Made by a program: the position numbers and the translations under genes
Notes under the pieces: model-generated
Told to the model about the DNA's origin: nothing
The model's database searches: none
The model's input: the letters and a program-made list of their open reading frames with translations, nothing else
NCBI GenBank assembly: GCA_017935675.1
Contig: JAGBHE010000083.1
Location: 62,001 to 126,000 of the forward strand
Length of the DNA: 64,000 nt
From: Clostridia bacterium
GTDB lineage: Bacteria > Bacillota > Clostridia > UBA1381
Direction of reading: 5' to 3'
Shown here: positions 26,672 through 35,742 of the stretch, piece by piece
How positions within the stretch are numbered: position 1 is the first letter of the stretch
Layout of the letters: each line of letters opens with the position of its first letter

Positions 26672-28357
26672 TTATCTCCATTCTGCCGTGCTGCATAATG
26701 GCTTCAAATTTTCATCAAACACAAATGCCTTCAGGTATTTGTCATTTTCACCGACATCAAGCGTCACTGCCTGACTGTGATCGCCTGCGGCTGCAAGCTC
26801 AAGGTTTATCGGCATAATGTTTACCGAATTTAATGTCTTTCCCTCGGTTGAATCATATGATGCCAATATAAGATATATTGTTCTTACGTCTGTATCGTAA
26901 ATGGTATAATAAGCCGTAACCTCCGCAATGCCTCCATCAGAAACAATTTCCGAAAGCATTATTTCCGTATCTCTGTCAATTGCCTGCGGCTCAACAGTAT
27001 ATGAGTTTATGTTGTCAATAAAGGCGCTGTTTGTGCCGTTCTCAACTCTGAAGGAAAGTCCTCCGATTGACGGATTTTCTCCGCCGAAATATTCATAACC
27101 TTCAATTCTCCCGGACGATCTTGTAACGCCGAAGGAATCTGTTGCTTCTATTGTTACACACTTGTTATCGATATCAACCGTTATTTTGTAATGCTCCCAT
27201 ACAGCAGCAGTAAAATTCAAGTTACTGCCGTCGGCAGCACTGAGATTTACAAGACCTTTGCCTGTATCTCCGGGCGGAACTGCCCCTGACTGCGTCCATG
27301 TTTTAAGCCTTCCGAGTCTTCCCGCTGTATGGCCCTGCGCAAAAATCCATTTACCTCTGTTATATGATCCATTTTCAAAATCCGCATCATATACAAGGCT
27401 CACCGCTAAAGCGCCGTTCCCTGACATAGCGTCAAACTCTGTACAAAAGGCTCCGTTTGCGACCGGCTTATCAAATCTGTATGCAAAACGTCCTGTCATG
27501 TGCGCATACTTATCGGTGCCGCCTCTTACAAGCGCAGCATCCTTTGTGGTGCTTACCGCAGTATTAAGAGTTTTCGCGTTTCCCCATACGCTGGTGGGAA
27601 CGCCTTCTGCATCAGCTGCAACAAAGGCATCGGAAAAGTCTGAAGCATAAATCACAACCGGACCTAACTCGTCTTCTGTGTATACCTTTACATTATCAAT
27701 TATGATTGTTTTTCCGTTTTCATTTCTGAAAACCAAACCGTGAACTTCCTTAGCATTATCTCTTAAATTTTCATATACCGCACTTTCGGAAGAAACAGCT
27801 ACACTTCCGTCAGGCGAGGTTATTTGCAGCTGAACGGTGTCCTTGTCAAGATCTACTGTCAGCTTATATTTATATGTTATATTTGCTGCACCTGCCGGCA
27901 TAGTCAGGTTATTTCCCTCCGCGTCCTTATATTCCGTATATGTTCCGTTTGCCGGAGGATATCCGCCGCTGTTAAAATATCTGTATACCGGATTTCCGGC
28001 ATTGCTCATTCCAAAAGCCCAGACCCCTGAATTGGTTTCCTTTGTGTTCATCAAACCAACTCCGAGACATCCGGAGTTAGTTGCTGCTTCAAACTCCACA
28101 AAAAGCTTTCCGGCGGACACAGGCTCATCAAATATTGCTCTTACTCTGCCTATAAGCTTAAGTGCATTGTCTGTCCAGACTTCAGCTTTGTTCCTGTGCC
28201 AGCATGGCGGGTTCGGAACAAGATCTCCGTCTTTCACATCCTGAAAATCCAGCTGTCCCAACGGCTCGCTTACAAAACTCCCCTCAGCACCTGCAATCAT
28301 TCCGACCGATGAAAATGACATTGCTGCCGTCAGCAGCACGGAAATTAATTTTTTCAT
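26672..28357 (-). CDS. Secreted protein with two LamG-like modules, first gene of the locus
   Basis: A 561-residue exported protein with a signal peptide cut near AGA at residue 24. It carries two clearly related concanavalin A-like modules, about 35-225 and 232-440. Both contain the phrases KTIIIDNVKVYT or SAFIDNINSYT at their ends, and a YKLTVDLDKDTVQL or YKITVDIDNKCVTI strand. A C-terminal beta domain (about 455-561) ends ...LKAFVFDENLKPL, a tail also seen in the 770-residue protein of the second locus. No catalytic motif was recognised. It is the first gene of the minus-strand locus and faces GH28 across a regulatory region, so it is probably strongly induced and helps hold polysaccharide at the surface. 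Confidence 0.72.
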   Translation of the reverse strand: MKKLISVLLTAAMSFSSVGMIAGAEGSFVSEPLGQLDFQDVKDGDLVPNPPCWHRNKAEVWTDNALKLIGRVRAIFDEPVSAGKLFVEFEAATNSGCLGVGLMNTKETNSGVWAFGMSNAGNPVYRYFNSGGYPPANGTYTEYKDAEGNNLTMPAGAANITYKYKLTVDLDKDTVQLQITSPDGSVAVSSESAVYENLRDNAKEVHGLVFRNENGKTIIIDNVKVYTEDELGPVVIYASDFSDAFVAADAEGVPTSVWGNAKTLNTAVSTTKDAALVRGGTDKYAHMTGRFAYRFDKPVANGAFCTEFDAMSGNGALAVSLVYDADFENGSYNRGKWIFAQGHTAGRLGRLKTWTQSGAVPPGDTGKGLVNLSAADGSNLNFTAAVWEHYKITVDIDNKCVTIEATDSFGVTRSSGRIEGYEYFGGENPSIGGLSFRVENGTNSAFIDNINSYTVEPQAIDRDTEIMLSEIVSDGGIAEVTAYYTIYDTDVRTIYLILASYDSTEGKTLNSVNIMPINLELAAAGDHSQAVTLDVGENDKYLKAFVFDENLKPLCSTAEWR

Positions 28358-28386
28358 GTTTCCATCTTTCCCTTCTTTTTTTTAAT

Positions 28387-28399
28387 CGGACATTGTCCG
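28387..28399. promoter_or_regulatory. Palindromic operator-like site in the leader of the secreted-protein operon
   Basis: CGGACA-T-TGTCCG is a perfect 6+6 palindrome. It lies between the predicted -10 element and the start codon of the 561-residue protein. The GGACA/TGTCC half-sites recur at 28,507-28,540 near the GH28 promoter. This suggests one regulator acting on both divergent units. Confidence 0.5.
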
Positions 28400-28413
28400 T
28401 ATTCAATGATTAA

Positions 28414-28422
28414 ATTATATCA
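28414..28422 (-). promoter_or_regulatory. Extended -10 promoter for the minus-strand lyase locus
   Basis: On the minus strand TGATATAAT gives a consensus -10 with the extended TG motif. Nothing like TTGACA lies 17 bases upstream, which fits a promoter needing an activator such as the AraC protein encoded at the end of the locus. It lies about 57 bases before the start codon. Confidence 0.5.
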
Positions 28423-28506
28423 CAAAATAATTATCCGCGTATACAGACATTTTCTTAAATTAATGAGTCTTTTTATTAAAAGTGCGCATCCTGCCGCGGT
28501 TTTCTT

Positions 28507-28540
28507 AAGGACATTTTCTCTTAATAAACAAATTGTCCTT
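28507..28540. promoter_or_regulatory. Inverted repeat overlapping the GH28 promoter -35
   Basis: AAGGACA (28,507-28,513) and TGTCCTT (28,534-28,540) are exact inverted halves 20 bases apart. The second overlaps the first two bases of the -35 box. The core matches the palindrome at 28,387-28,399, so it is a candidate operator for the same regulator. Confidence 0.45.
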
Positions 28541-28567
28541 GACCCGCATACGGCAAAATGCTATAAT
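28539..28567 (+). promoter_or_regulatory. Sigma-A type promoter for the GH28 gene
   Basis: TTGACC, a 17-base spacer and TATAAT form a near-consensus vegetative promoter. Transcription would begin near 28,574, so the in-frame ATG at 28,573 cannot be the normal start; the ATG at 28,621 with AAGGGGA seven bases upstream fits. Confidence 0.8.
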
Positions 28568-28620
28568 TTCTCATGGAACAGCATAAAAAACCGCTGTATT
28601 TTCAGGAAGGGGAATTTTAT

Positions 28621-30165
28621 ATGATAAGAGTAAACCACGCTCCCGACGGAGCATTTACCTCTGAGCTTTATTCTGTATATGCCGCAGGAAACAGGCTCAG
28701 CGTTTACACAGCACTGTTCAGCGACGGTAACGGCAATTACATCCCGATACCTGACGAGCTTTTCAAGATATACGACGGCCTTGAGCATGTAAACAAAACC
28801 GTAAGGACGTACTTTGCATCCTTTGAAACAGACGCCGAAACCGAGCTTCGCATTGAATATGAGCAAGAAATAAAAACCGTCAGGATAAAACCGGAGTCTC
28901 TTAATAAGAGCTTTGAATTTCGGGACAATGCTCTTTACCTTAAAATATGTCCCGGCGAATACATAACACTTGAAATAAACGGCGAGGTGTTCAGCTCCCT
29001 GTCAATTTTCTGCAATAGGCTCTATGAGGAGGATTCTTCATATAAAAATATAATCGAATTCAGCCCGGGGCTTCACACAAAGGAAAACAGCAGCTGCATA
29101 ACGGAAAATGAACACGGGATTCCGATAATCGGACATATTCCCGACAATACCCATATAATCATCCGCTCCGGTGCGGTTGTCCGTGCGGCAATAGCTCTTT
29201 CGGGCGCAAAAAATATAAAGATTTCCGGAAACGGCGTTCTGAGCCTTATTGACCGCTGTCACGGAGCTGATAAAAATTTTGAGGGCGAGATGTGGGGAGG
29301 CTTTCGCCGGAATGCCTTGCCGAGTATATACATAAAAAGCGGCTGCCGGGCAATTACAATAGAAGGAATAACCTTAAACTGCGAGTTCAGAGGCATTACA
29401 ATAAGAAACAGCAGCGATATTCACATTTCGGACGTTAAAATTTTTTCAAGCAGCGTGAACGCCGATGGAATAAATATGATGAATGTTAAAAATGTACTTA
29501 TTGAAAAATCCTTTATTAAATCGTCTGACGACTGCATTGCTCTTTTTACATCATGTGATTCTATCCCGACTTTGGCAAACAGCGATTACCCCTCCCCTGA
29601 GTCCGTATCGTCCAATGTTGAGGTACGCCGCTGCTGTCTTGCCTCCTATGCAAGAATATTTATGATCGGCGGTCATTCCACAGGAAATACAAATCCGCGG
29701 GACGTCGTTGAAAACGTGTCTGTTCATGACTGTGAGATTATTGATACCTTAAATAGGAACAAAAAGCCGTATGAACAGAGAATGTACTGGTCCGGAATAC
29801 TCCGCGTTCTGTCTCAGACTGAGCAAATAGTACGAAATGTTTCATTCCGGGATTTAAACGTAAACTGGACAAGGTATTATGCCGGAAAGCTCATCCACGT
29901 TGAAGTAAGAACCGCAAAAGACGCCTCCTATTCGGAGAGCGTCGGATACAGGATAGAAAATATCAGCTTTGAAAATATACATTGCCTGCACTGCCCGGGC
30001 AATGTTATGCCAAGCATGTTTAAGGCCGATTTTTCCGAAAACGAAAAGGACAGGGAAATAAACGGCATTACTTTAAAAAATATTACTTATAACGGACATC
30101 GAATCAAAAACAATGAAAACGACATTTTGGTATCAGGTAATGTGAAACACCTTGTGCTTGATTAA
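28621..30165 (+). CDS. GH28-family (polygalacturonase-like) glycoside hydrolase, cytoplasmic
   Basis: About 514 residues forming a right-handed parallel beta-helix. The GH28 active-site landmarks are present: N-x-D at Asn280/Asp282 (NADGI), the Asp pair 303/304 (KSSDDCIALF) and His352 (IGGHSTG). The usual downstream RIK is not obvious and may be replaced. There is no signal peptide or membrane segment, so unlike typical polygalacturonases it should act inside the cell on imported oligosaccharides. Family members hydrolyse galacturonic-acid or other linkages by inversion; the exact substrate here is open. It diverges from the lyase locus, with its own promoter, and ends at a strong hairpin. 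Confidence 0.87.
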   Translation: MIRVNHAPDGAFTSELYSVYAAGNRLSVYTALFSDGNGNYIPIPDELFKIYDGLEHVNKTVRTYFASFETDAETELRIEYEQEIKTVRIKPESLNKSFEFRDNALYLKICPGEYITLEINGEVFSSLSIFCNRLYEEDSSYKNIIEFSPGLHTKENSSCITENEHGIPIIGHIPDNTHIIIRSGAVVRAAIALSGAKNIKISGNGVLSLIDRCHGADKNFEGEMWGGFRRNALPSIYIKSGCRAITIEGITLNCEFRGITIRNSSDIHISDVKIFSSSVNADGINMMNVKNVLIEKSFIKSSDDCIALFTSCDSIPTLANSDYPSPESVSSNVEVRRCCLASYARIFMIGGHSTGNTNPRDVVENVSVHDCEIIDTLNRNKKPYEQRMYWSGILRVLSQTEQIVRNVSFRDLNVNWTRYYAGKLIHVEVRTAKDASYSESVGYRIENISFENIHCLHCPGNVMPSMFKADFSENEKDREINGITLKNITYNGHRIKNNENDILVSGNVKHLVLD

Positions 30166-30180
30166 GCAGCTGATTTTAAT

Positions 30181-30214
30181 GCAAAAAAGGTGCGGATATT
30201 TCCGCCCTTTTTGC
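30181..30214. terminator. Bidirectional terminator between GH28 and rarA
   Basis: GCAAAAAAGG-T-GCGGA pairs with TCCGC-C-CTTTTTGC. The A-run and T-run flanks allow termination from either side. It lies between the convergent GH28 and rarA genes. Confidence 0.85.
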
Positions 30215-30218
30215 ATAT

Positions 30219-31538
30219 TTATGACTTGCTTTTTTTCCATTCCTTTATTTTTTCAAGCTTTTCCTTAACTCTTTTCTCAACGCCCTGCACGCCGGGCTTA
30301 TAGTATTCTCTGTCCTTAACAGAATCGGGAAGACAGGTCATTTTTGTGAGCTTTTCCTCGGTGTCATGAGCGTATTGATAGCCCTCGCCGTAATGCAGCT
30401 CCTTCATCAGCTTTGTGGGCGCATTCCTTATCCATAAAGGAACAGGCTCTGCCGGACGGCGTCTTATATCTTTTTTTGCCTGTTCGCAGGCAGCATATGA
30501 TGAATTTGATTTCGGCGCCATTGAAAGATATATAACAGCATGGGTAAGATTAACGTCACATTCCGGCATACCGTTAAAATGACATGCCTGATACGCCGCC
30601 ACCGCAATCTGCAATGCCTGTGAGTCAGCCATGCCTATGTCCTCACTTGCAAACCTTATAAGCCTGCGGGCTATATAAAGGGGTTCCTCCCCGCCCTCAA
30701 GCATTCTGCAAAGCCAGTACACCGCCGCGTCCGGGTCGCTGTTTCTCATGGATTTATGAAGAGCGGAAATAATGTTGTAGTGTTCCTCACCGTTTTTATC
30801 GTAAAGCAGGGATTTTCGTGTAATGCACTGCTCCATAAGCTCGTCTGTTATAACGGTTTTCCCGTCCTGAAGCTCTCCGTTCAGAACCACCATTTCAAGG
30901 GTATTAAGCGCAGTTCTTGCATCGCCTCCGGCAAAGCGCGCAATAGCGCCAAGCTGCTCACGGCTTATTTCTATCTCCTGATTTCCGAAGCCGGCAGGAT
31001 GGTGTACCGCCCGCTCCAAAAGCCACGTCATTTCTTCCTCGGTCAAAGCCTTAAGAACAAATACGCGGCAGCGTGATAAAAGAGCGGAATTTATCTCAAA
31101 GGAAGGGTTCTCCGTTGTTGCACCCACAAGTATTATGCTTCCCTTTTCAACATATGGCAGAAATGCATCCTGCTGAGCCTTGTTAAAGCGATGTATTTCA
31201 TCTACAAACAGCAGCGTTCTGACGCCCATTCTCCGGCTTGACTCCGCTCTTGACATGACCTCCTTAATTTCCTTAATGCCGCTTGTAACGGCACTGAAAT
31301 CAATAAATTCCGCCTGAGTCATACCTGCAATTATCCTGGCAAGAGTTGTTTTTCCCACACCCGGAGGACCCCAGAATATCATGGAGCTTATTCTGTCGCT
31401 TTCAATAATTTTTCTCAGCACCTTACCCTCACCGAGAAGGTGCTTCTGACCTGCAAATTCCTCAAGAGTTTCCGGCCGCATTCTGCTGGCGAGGGGCGAT
31501 CCCGCGCCGCGGCTGTCAAGCAGGCTTATCTGCTGCAT
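30219..31538 (-). CDS. rarA: Replication-associated recombination protein A (RarA/MgsA AAA+ ATPase)
   Basis: About 439 residues. RarA is a clamp-loader-related AAA+ ATPase that acts at stalled replication forks with SSB. The Walker A (GPPGVGKTTLA) is followed by Walker B (LLFVDEIHRFNKAQQDAFL), sensor I (GATTENPSF) and the C-terminal tetramerisation part (YWLCRMLEGGEEPLYIARRLIRFASEDIG). The ATG at 31,538 is preferred, with AAAGGTGG nine bases upstream, over a GTG four codons earlier that overlaps that site. It follows azlD by 45 bases on the same strand; no functional link is evident. Confidence 0.96.
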   Translation of the reverse strand: MQQISLLDSRGAGSPLASRMRPETLEEFAGQKHLLGEGKVLRKIIESDRISSMIFWGPPGVGKTTLARIIAGMTQAEFIDFSAVTSGIKEIKEVMSRAESSRRMGVRTLLFVDEIHRFNKAQQDAFLPYVEKGSIILVGATTENPSFEINSALLSRCRVFVLKALTEEEMTWLLERAVHHPAGFGNQEIEISREQLGAIARFAGGDARTALNTLEMVVLNGELQDGKTVITDELMEQCITRKSLLYDKNGEEHYNIISALHKSMRNSDPDAAVYWLCRMLEGGEEPLYIARRLIRFASEDIGMADSQALQIAVAAYQACHFNGMPECDVNLTHAVIYLSMAPKSNSSYAACEQAKKDIRRRPAEPVPLWIRNAPTKLMKELHYGEGYQYAHDTEEKLTKMTCLPDSVKDREYYKPGVQGVEKRVKEKLEKIKEWKKSKS

Positions 31539-31583
31539 AAAAAACGCCACCTTTCATTCTGATTTAAGGGATCACTGATTAAT

Positions 31584-31910
31584 TTAAAATACAAGCTGCA
31601 CAAGCAGCATATAGCATACCGTTCCTCCGGCAATGGAAAAAAGCATCTGTCTTTTCCACATATGAAGCAGCACCACAAGGGCTATTGATATCAGCTCCGG
31701 CAGACCGTGACTTCCGCCAAGAAAGCTTGTGTCCTTAAGACAGTAAATGACAAGCATTCCGAAAACCGCTGACGGAAGCACTGCCCCTAAATATTTTATG
31801 CAGGCAGGCGTCGGCTTTCCGGATTTGAAGATAATAAACGGAAGAAATCTCGTTAAAACCGTTCCGAGAATAACCATTGCTATTGTTATGATTTTCTGCG
31901 TAAGCGTCAC
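31584..31910 (-). CDS. azlD: AzlD-type branched-chain amino acid exporter subunit
   Basis: About 108 residues with four membrane helices and the family phrase [13 protein letters not shown]. AzlD is the small partner of AzlC in export of branched-chain amino acids. The start is best placed at the GTG at 31,910, whose last bases form the TGA of azlC (GTGA overlap), giving translational coupling; an upstream ATG at 31,964 lies inside azlC and has no ribosome site. Confidence 0.9.
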   Translation of the reverse strand: MTLTQKIITIAMVILGTVLTRFLPFIIFKSGKPTPACIKYLGAVLPSAVFGMLVIYCLKDTSFLGGSHGLPELISIALVVLLHMWKRQMLFSIAGGTVCYMLLVQLVF

Positions 31911-32617
31911 TGCGCACAGTCTCCCTTCGACAATATTTTTTTCAAAAGCATCAGCGTAAGGCATATTGCCGCCATTGCCGGAATGAGAAAGCTCTCAGCT
32001 CCGAAAATCAGACGGCATATAAGCGTAAGAGAAAGCCCAAGCAGTGAGCTTATATGATTTTTTTCCTTAAGCCACTGCTCCATGAAGATTACAACAAACA
32101 TTGCCGTCATTGCAAAGCTCAGCCCCTCTGTATTAAAGGTCAGAAGCGAGCCGAAAACACCGCCGAGGGTTGAACCGGAAAACCAATAGAAATGGTTCAG
32201 CAGCGTAACAAAAAACATGAACCAGCCCTTGTCGGCACCAATCGGTATTTCCGCCGTGTAATTAATGGAAAAGCTCTCATCACACATTCCGAATATAAGA
32301 TAAGGCTTTTTCAGTCCCGTACCCTTGTATTTATCCAGCATTGAAATGCCGTAAAATAAATGCCTTGCATTAATCATAAGGGTCATTATAAATGCCTGAA
32401 CGGGATTAAAAACGCCGAGCAGCATACTGACTGCCACAAATTCCATTGAACCGGCAAATATAAGCAGGCTCATGAACATCGGATAAAGAAAGCTGAATCC
32501 TGAGGTGTTCATATATATCCCGTATGTAATACCGAGAAACCAAAATCCGGCAAATATAGGCAGCGTATGCGGGAACGCCGCAAAAAAAGATTTTTTTATT
32601 ACGCTTCTTCTGTTCAT
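31907..32617 (-). CDS. azlC: AzlC-type branched-chain amino acid permease
   Basis: A 236-residue integral membrane protein, the large subunit of the AzlCD exporter. Family signatures are [19 protein letters not shown] near the start, [12 protein letters not shown] (about 82-93) and DESFSINYT (about 110-118). GGAGG lies upstream of the ATG. It overlaps azlD by four bases. Confidence 0.93.
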   Translation of the reverse strand: MNRRSVIKKSFFAAFPHTLPIFAGFWFLGITYGIYMNTSGFSFLYPMFMSLLIFAGSMEFVAVSMLLGVFNPVQAFIMTLMINARHLFYGISMLDKYKGTGLKKPYLIFGMCDESFSINYTAEIPIGADKGWFMFFVTLLNHFYWFSGSTLGGVFGSLLTFNTEGLSFAMTAMFVVIFMEQWLKEKNHISSLLGLSLTLICRLIFGAESFLIPAMAAICLTLMLLKKILSKGDCAQ

Positions 32618-32640
32618 TTAAGGTTTTCCTCCAACAATGT

Positions 32641-32682
32641 AAAAATACTGAGCGGTTTAAATAAATTCCGTTCGGTATTTTT
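32641..32682. terminator. Terminator hairpin after the ECF S-component gene
   Basis: AAAAATACTGAGCGG pairs with CCGTTCGGTATTTTT (13 of 15 positions). The A/T-runs at both ends allow termination in either direction. It lies downstream of the minus-strand ECF gene and before azlC. Confidence 0.65.
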
Positions 32683-32750
32683 AGAGCCTACCCGTAATTA
32701 AAGAAGTGCATGCAAAATGCGCTTAATTTAATTTACGGATAGGCTCTTAA
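32681..32750. repeat. 70-bp palindromic element between the ECF gene and azlC
   Basis: The arms TTAGAGCCTACCCGTAATTAAA and TTTAATTTACGGATAGGCTCTTAA are imperfect inverted repeats of about 22 bases around a GTGCATGCAAAATGCGC centre. There is no T-run, so it is not a simple terminator. It looks like a miniature inverted-repeat element, possibly with a TA target, but no second copy is seen in this window. Confidence 0.5.
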
Positions 32751-32757
32751 TATCTAT

Positions 32758-33348
32758 TTACATTTTCTTTTTTATATTAAGAAGTCTTATAACTATGGGG
32801 CTGAGTACAATGTTGGAAATAAGCTCAACCAAGAAATTTGCACCCACCAGTCCAAAAATCATATAGTGTGCCACACCTCCGCCGAGGTTTGCCGCAGCCG
32901 CCCAGCTTTCTACAGTTTCCATAAAGAAAACAAGGCAACCCAAAAGGAATATACCCGTATTTACAACAGGACACACAATTGCTGCACAGATTACCGCCAC
33001 ATATGTATTATACTCAGACAACCATTTGTAGACGAGAGCGGCAAGATATCCGCACATAGTACCCTTCAGCAAAACAGTGATTACAGTGCCCGGAGCATTA
33101 ACTGCTAAAAAAGCACCGGCATCTCCGCTTAACAATACTACCATACCAAAAACAAATCCGAGCCATGCTCCGATTTTACTGCCGCAGGTTGCTGCACCGA
33201 TTACAATCGGAATCAGCACCAGAGAAATGGAAAAAGGCCCCAGACGAATAAAAGCACCCATAAACTGCAAAACTATTACCAATGCAGTGAGTATGGCACC
33301 CATTACCATGGTTTTGGTGTTTTCATTCTTTGCTTGTGTTGTTTTCAT
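32758..33348 (-). CDS. ECF transporter S component (vitamin-type substrate unknown)
   Basis: About 196 residues with six membrane helices, of the energy-coupling-factor substrate-binding type. The amphipathic start (MKTTQAKNENTKTMVMGAILTA), the FIRLGPFSISLVLIPIVIGAATCG stretch and the G-T-V-I-T-V-L-L-K-G helix fit this family. The ATG at 33,348 follows GGAGG by eight bases; a longer frame to 33,459 lacks any ribosome site. S components bind vitamins such as folate, pantothenate, biotin or riboflavin and use a shared EcfA/A'/T module that is not present here. It lies 137 bases after gyrB, behind a potentially folded leader. Confidence 0.85.
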   Translation of the reverse strand: MKTTQAKNENTKTMVMGAILTALVIVLQFMGAFIRLGPFSISLVLIPIVIGAATCGSKIGAWLGFVFGMVVLLSGDAGAFLAVNAPGTVITVLLKGTMCGYLAALVYKWLSEYNTYVAVICAAIVCPVVNTGIFLLGCLVFFMETVESWAAAANLGGGVAHYMIFGLVGANFLVELISNIVLSPIVIRLLNIKKKM

Positions 33349-33405
33349 AAAAAATTCCTCCTTGCTGTCACTCGGCAAATACGCCGATGCAACGCAATAA
33401 AATTT

Positions 33406-33486
33406 ATAATAACTGCCGGAGCATTTCAAGGGCTCGTCCGGTATGGACGATACGGGCAATTCCTGAGCCGCACCGGTCCGTATTAT
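33406..33486 (-). promoter_or_regulatory. Potentially structured leader between gyrB and the ECF gene
   Basis: In the mRNA sense the segment from the gyrB stop can fold with an outer ATAATA..CGGA / TCCG..TATTAT stem, an inner GGCTC/GAGCC stem and a GTCC-ATACC-GGAC hairpin. It precedes a vitamin-transporter S component, a common place for riboswitches. I compared it by memory with THF, TPP, FMN and preQ1 classes and found no match, so this is only a candidate. Confidence 0.22.
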
Positions 33487-35411
33487 CAGATGTCAAGGTT
33501 TGAAACGTACTTGGCGTGCTTTTCAATAAAATCACGGCGCGGTTCGACCTTTTCGCCCATAAGAATGGTAAAGGTTTCGTCCGCAAGCTGTGCATCCTCA
33601 AGGCTTACCCGAAGCATAGTTCTTGTTTCCGGATTCATGGTAGTATTCCAAAGCTCCTCAAAATCCATTTCTCCGAGACCCTTATATCTCTGAACCTTTG
33701 CACCCTGTCCCATTTCCGCCAGAAGAACATCACGCTGCTCATCGGAAAAGGCATACTTTTCAACATAATTTTTGTTCTTTCCCTTAAATACTTTAAAAAG
33801 AGGGGGCTGAGCTAAATATACGTGCCCGCCGTCAATCAGCGGCCGCATATACCGGAAGAAAAAGGTTAGCAGAAGCGTTCTGATATGAGCTCCGTCAACA
33901 TCGGCATCCGCCATGATTATTACCTTGCCGTACCTGAGCTTTGACGTATCAAGCTCATCTCCGATTCCGGCGCCGAGAGCCTGGATTATTGGAAGAAGCT
34001 TTTCATTGCTGTAAACCTTGTCAATCCTTGATTTCTCAACATTCAGCATTTTTCCCCAAAGGGGCAGTATTGCCTGAAATCTTCTGTTCCTGCCCTGCTT
34101 TGCGGAACCGCCCGCCGAGTCTCCCTCGACAATGTAAAGCTCTGCGTAATCAGTATTTTCATCAGTGCATCTTGCCAGCTTCCCGAGAAGTGATGCGTTA
34201 TTCATTCCTGAATTTTTGCGCGTTGCTTCACGCGCCTTTTTGGCGGCTTCTCTTGCACGGAAGGCAGTAAGTGTTTTGTCGATAATTGTTTTTGCAATCT
34301 TGGGATTTTCTTCAAGGAAGGCGGACAGCTTATCATTCAGTGCGGATTCCACAAGAGTTCTGGCTTCGCTGTTGCCGAGCTTTGTTTTTGTTTGTCCCTC
34401 AAACTGCGCGTCAAGAACCTTAACACTGATAACGGCTGTAAGACCCTCGCGCGTGTCCTCTCCCGACAAATTCTGATCCTTTTCCTTAAGGAAATTATAT
34501 TTTCTGGCATAGTCGTTGATAACCCTTGTGAGACCTGCCTTAAAGCCGGTTTCATGAGTACCTCCGTCCATGGTATGAATATTGTTGGCAAAGCTCATTA
34601 CCACTTCGCTGTAGGAGGTGGTATACTGCATTGCAACCTCAACCTCCATATCATTGCGGGTTGCTTCAAAATACACTATATCATCATGAATCGGGTCTTT
34701 TGTCCTGTTCAGGTACTTTACAAACTCGCGTATTCCTCCCTCAGCATGAAGTGTGACGGGCTTAATGTCCGGATCTCTGAAATCTGATAAAATAATCTTT
34801 ACTCCCTTGTTTAAGAAAGCCTGCTCCCGAAGCCGCTTTAAAAGGACATCGTAATCAAACACAAGTACCTCAAAAATTTCCGGATCGGGCTTAAAGGTTA
34901 TTTTTGTACCCGTCTTATCCGTATCACCTATTATCTTAAGCTGACACGTAGGCTTGCCCCGTTCATAGCTCTGATAATAAACATGCTCACCGTTGGAAAC
35001 CTCAATTTCAAGCCTCTCCGAAAGGGCATTTACTACAGACGAGCCAACACCGTGCAATCCACCGGAAACCTTGTATCCGCCGCCTCCGAATTTTCCGCCG
35101 GCATGAAGTATCGTAAGAACAACCTCAACTGTCGGAATACCCTGCTGAGGATGAATCCCCACAGGAATTCCGCGTCCGTTATCTATAACCGTAACGGAGT
35201 TATCCGGATTGATATTTACAATTATTTCGGTACAATAGCCTGCCAGAGCCTCATCAATAGAGTTGTCTACGATTTCGTAAACAAGATGATGCAGACCCGG
35301 TGACGAGGTTGAGCCGATATACATTCCCGGTCTTTTTCTTACAGCGTCAAGACCCTCAAGAACCTGAATCTGATTTTCGTCGTACTTAGTTTCTATTTTT
35401 TCCATACTCAT
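33486..35411 (-). CDS. gyrB: DNA gyrase subunit B
   Basis: About 641 residues, the normal length for GyrB. Its start [20 protein letters not shown] is at 35,411, with AAGGA upstream; longer in-frame starts run into the remB region. The GHKL ATPase domain shows [21 protein letters not shown] and GGLHGVG; the TOPRIM domain shows [12 protein letters not shown] and DADVDGAHI; the C-terminal tail shows [19 protein letters not shown] and [12 protein letters not shown]. That tail separates it from ParE. With GyrA, not encoded here, it introduces negative supercoils. It ends the recF-remB-gyrB run. Confidence 0.97.
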   Translation of the reverse strand: MSMEKIETKYDENQIQVLEGLDAVRKRPGMYIGSTSSPGLHHLVYEIVDNSIDEALAGYCTEIIVNINPDNSVTVIDNGRGIPVGIHPQQGIPTVEVVLTILHAGGKFGGGGYKVSGGLHGVGSSVVNALSERLEIEVSNGEHVYYQSYERGKPTCQLKIIGDTDKTGTKITFKPDPEIFEVLVFDYDVLLKRLREQAFLNKGVKIILSDFRDPDIKPVTLHAEGGIREFVKYLNRTKDPIHDDIVYFEATRNDMEVEVAMQYTTSYSEVVMSFANNIHTMDGGTHETGFKAGLTRVINDYARKYNFLKEKDQNLSGEDTREGLTAVISVKVLDAQFEGQTKTKLGNSEARTLVESALNDKLSAFLEENPKIAKTIIDKTLTAFRAREAAKKAREATRKNSGMNNASLLGKLARCTDENTDYAELYIVEGDSAGGSAKQGRNRRFQAILPLWGKMLNVEKSRIDKVYSNEKLLPIIQALGAGIGDELDTSKLRYGKVIIMADADVDGAHIRTLLLTFFFRYMRPLIDGGHVYLAQPPLFKVFKGKNKNYVEKYAFSDEQRDVLLAEMGQGAKVQRYKGLGEMDFEELWNTTMNPETRTMLRVSLEDAQLADETFTILMGEKVEPRRDFIEKHAKYVSNLDI

Positions 35412-35460
35412 AAAAAAATCTGTTCCTTTCACATTGATTGCTTTTGGTTGAATATTTTTA

Positions 35461-35730
35461 TCAGATAAACTCTTCGGAGTTATCGAATTTTGTTCTTTTA
35501 TAAAGAGTTTGCGTTGAGATTGAGGAAATATAAACCCTTGTCTCACCGTTTTCCGCAGTAACAACAAAGGATTTCGGCAAATCCTCAGAGGCATTTATAA
35601 TCTGCCCCTTTTTTTCCGCACCGGGCAAAAAACCTCGGCCGCGCTTTGATACGGTCGTATTCTCAAAATCAAAAATTCCTATTACATTATCTCCGTTAAC
35701 GGAAAAGCTGTTTCCCAAATGAAGATACAT
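35461..35730 (-). CDS. remB: RemB-like DUF370 regulator (YaaB)
   Basis: An 89-residue protein with the DUF370 opening [26 protein letters not shown]. In Bacillus the gene between recF and gyrB encodes RemB/YaaB, linked to extracellular matrix regulation. Here it holds the same place, 12 bases after recF and 49 before gyrB, which supports orthology. The precise function in this organism is unknown. Confidence 0.88.
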   Translation of the reverse strand: MYLHLGNSFSVNGDNVIGIFDFENTTVSKRGRGFLPGAEKKGQIINASEDLPKSFVVTAENGETRVYISSISTQTLYKRTKFDNSEEFI

Positions 35731-35742
35731 TCAATCACTCCC

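Noticed and set aside
33406..33486. THF, TPP or other named riboswitch before the ECF gene
   Set aside because: None of the conserved cores of those classes could be found; only generic pairing is visible.
33486..35594. GyrB start at 35,594
   Set aside because: The extra 61 residues are not GyrB-like and overlap remB; the ATG at 35,411 gives the family-typical start.
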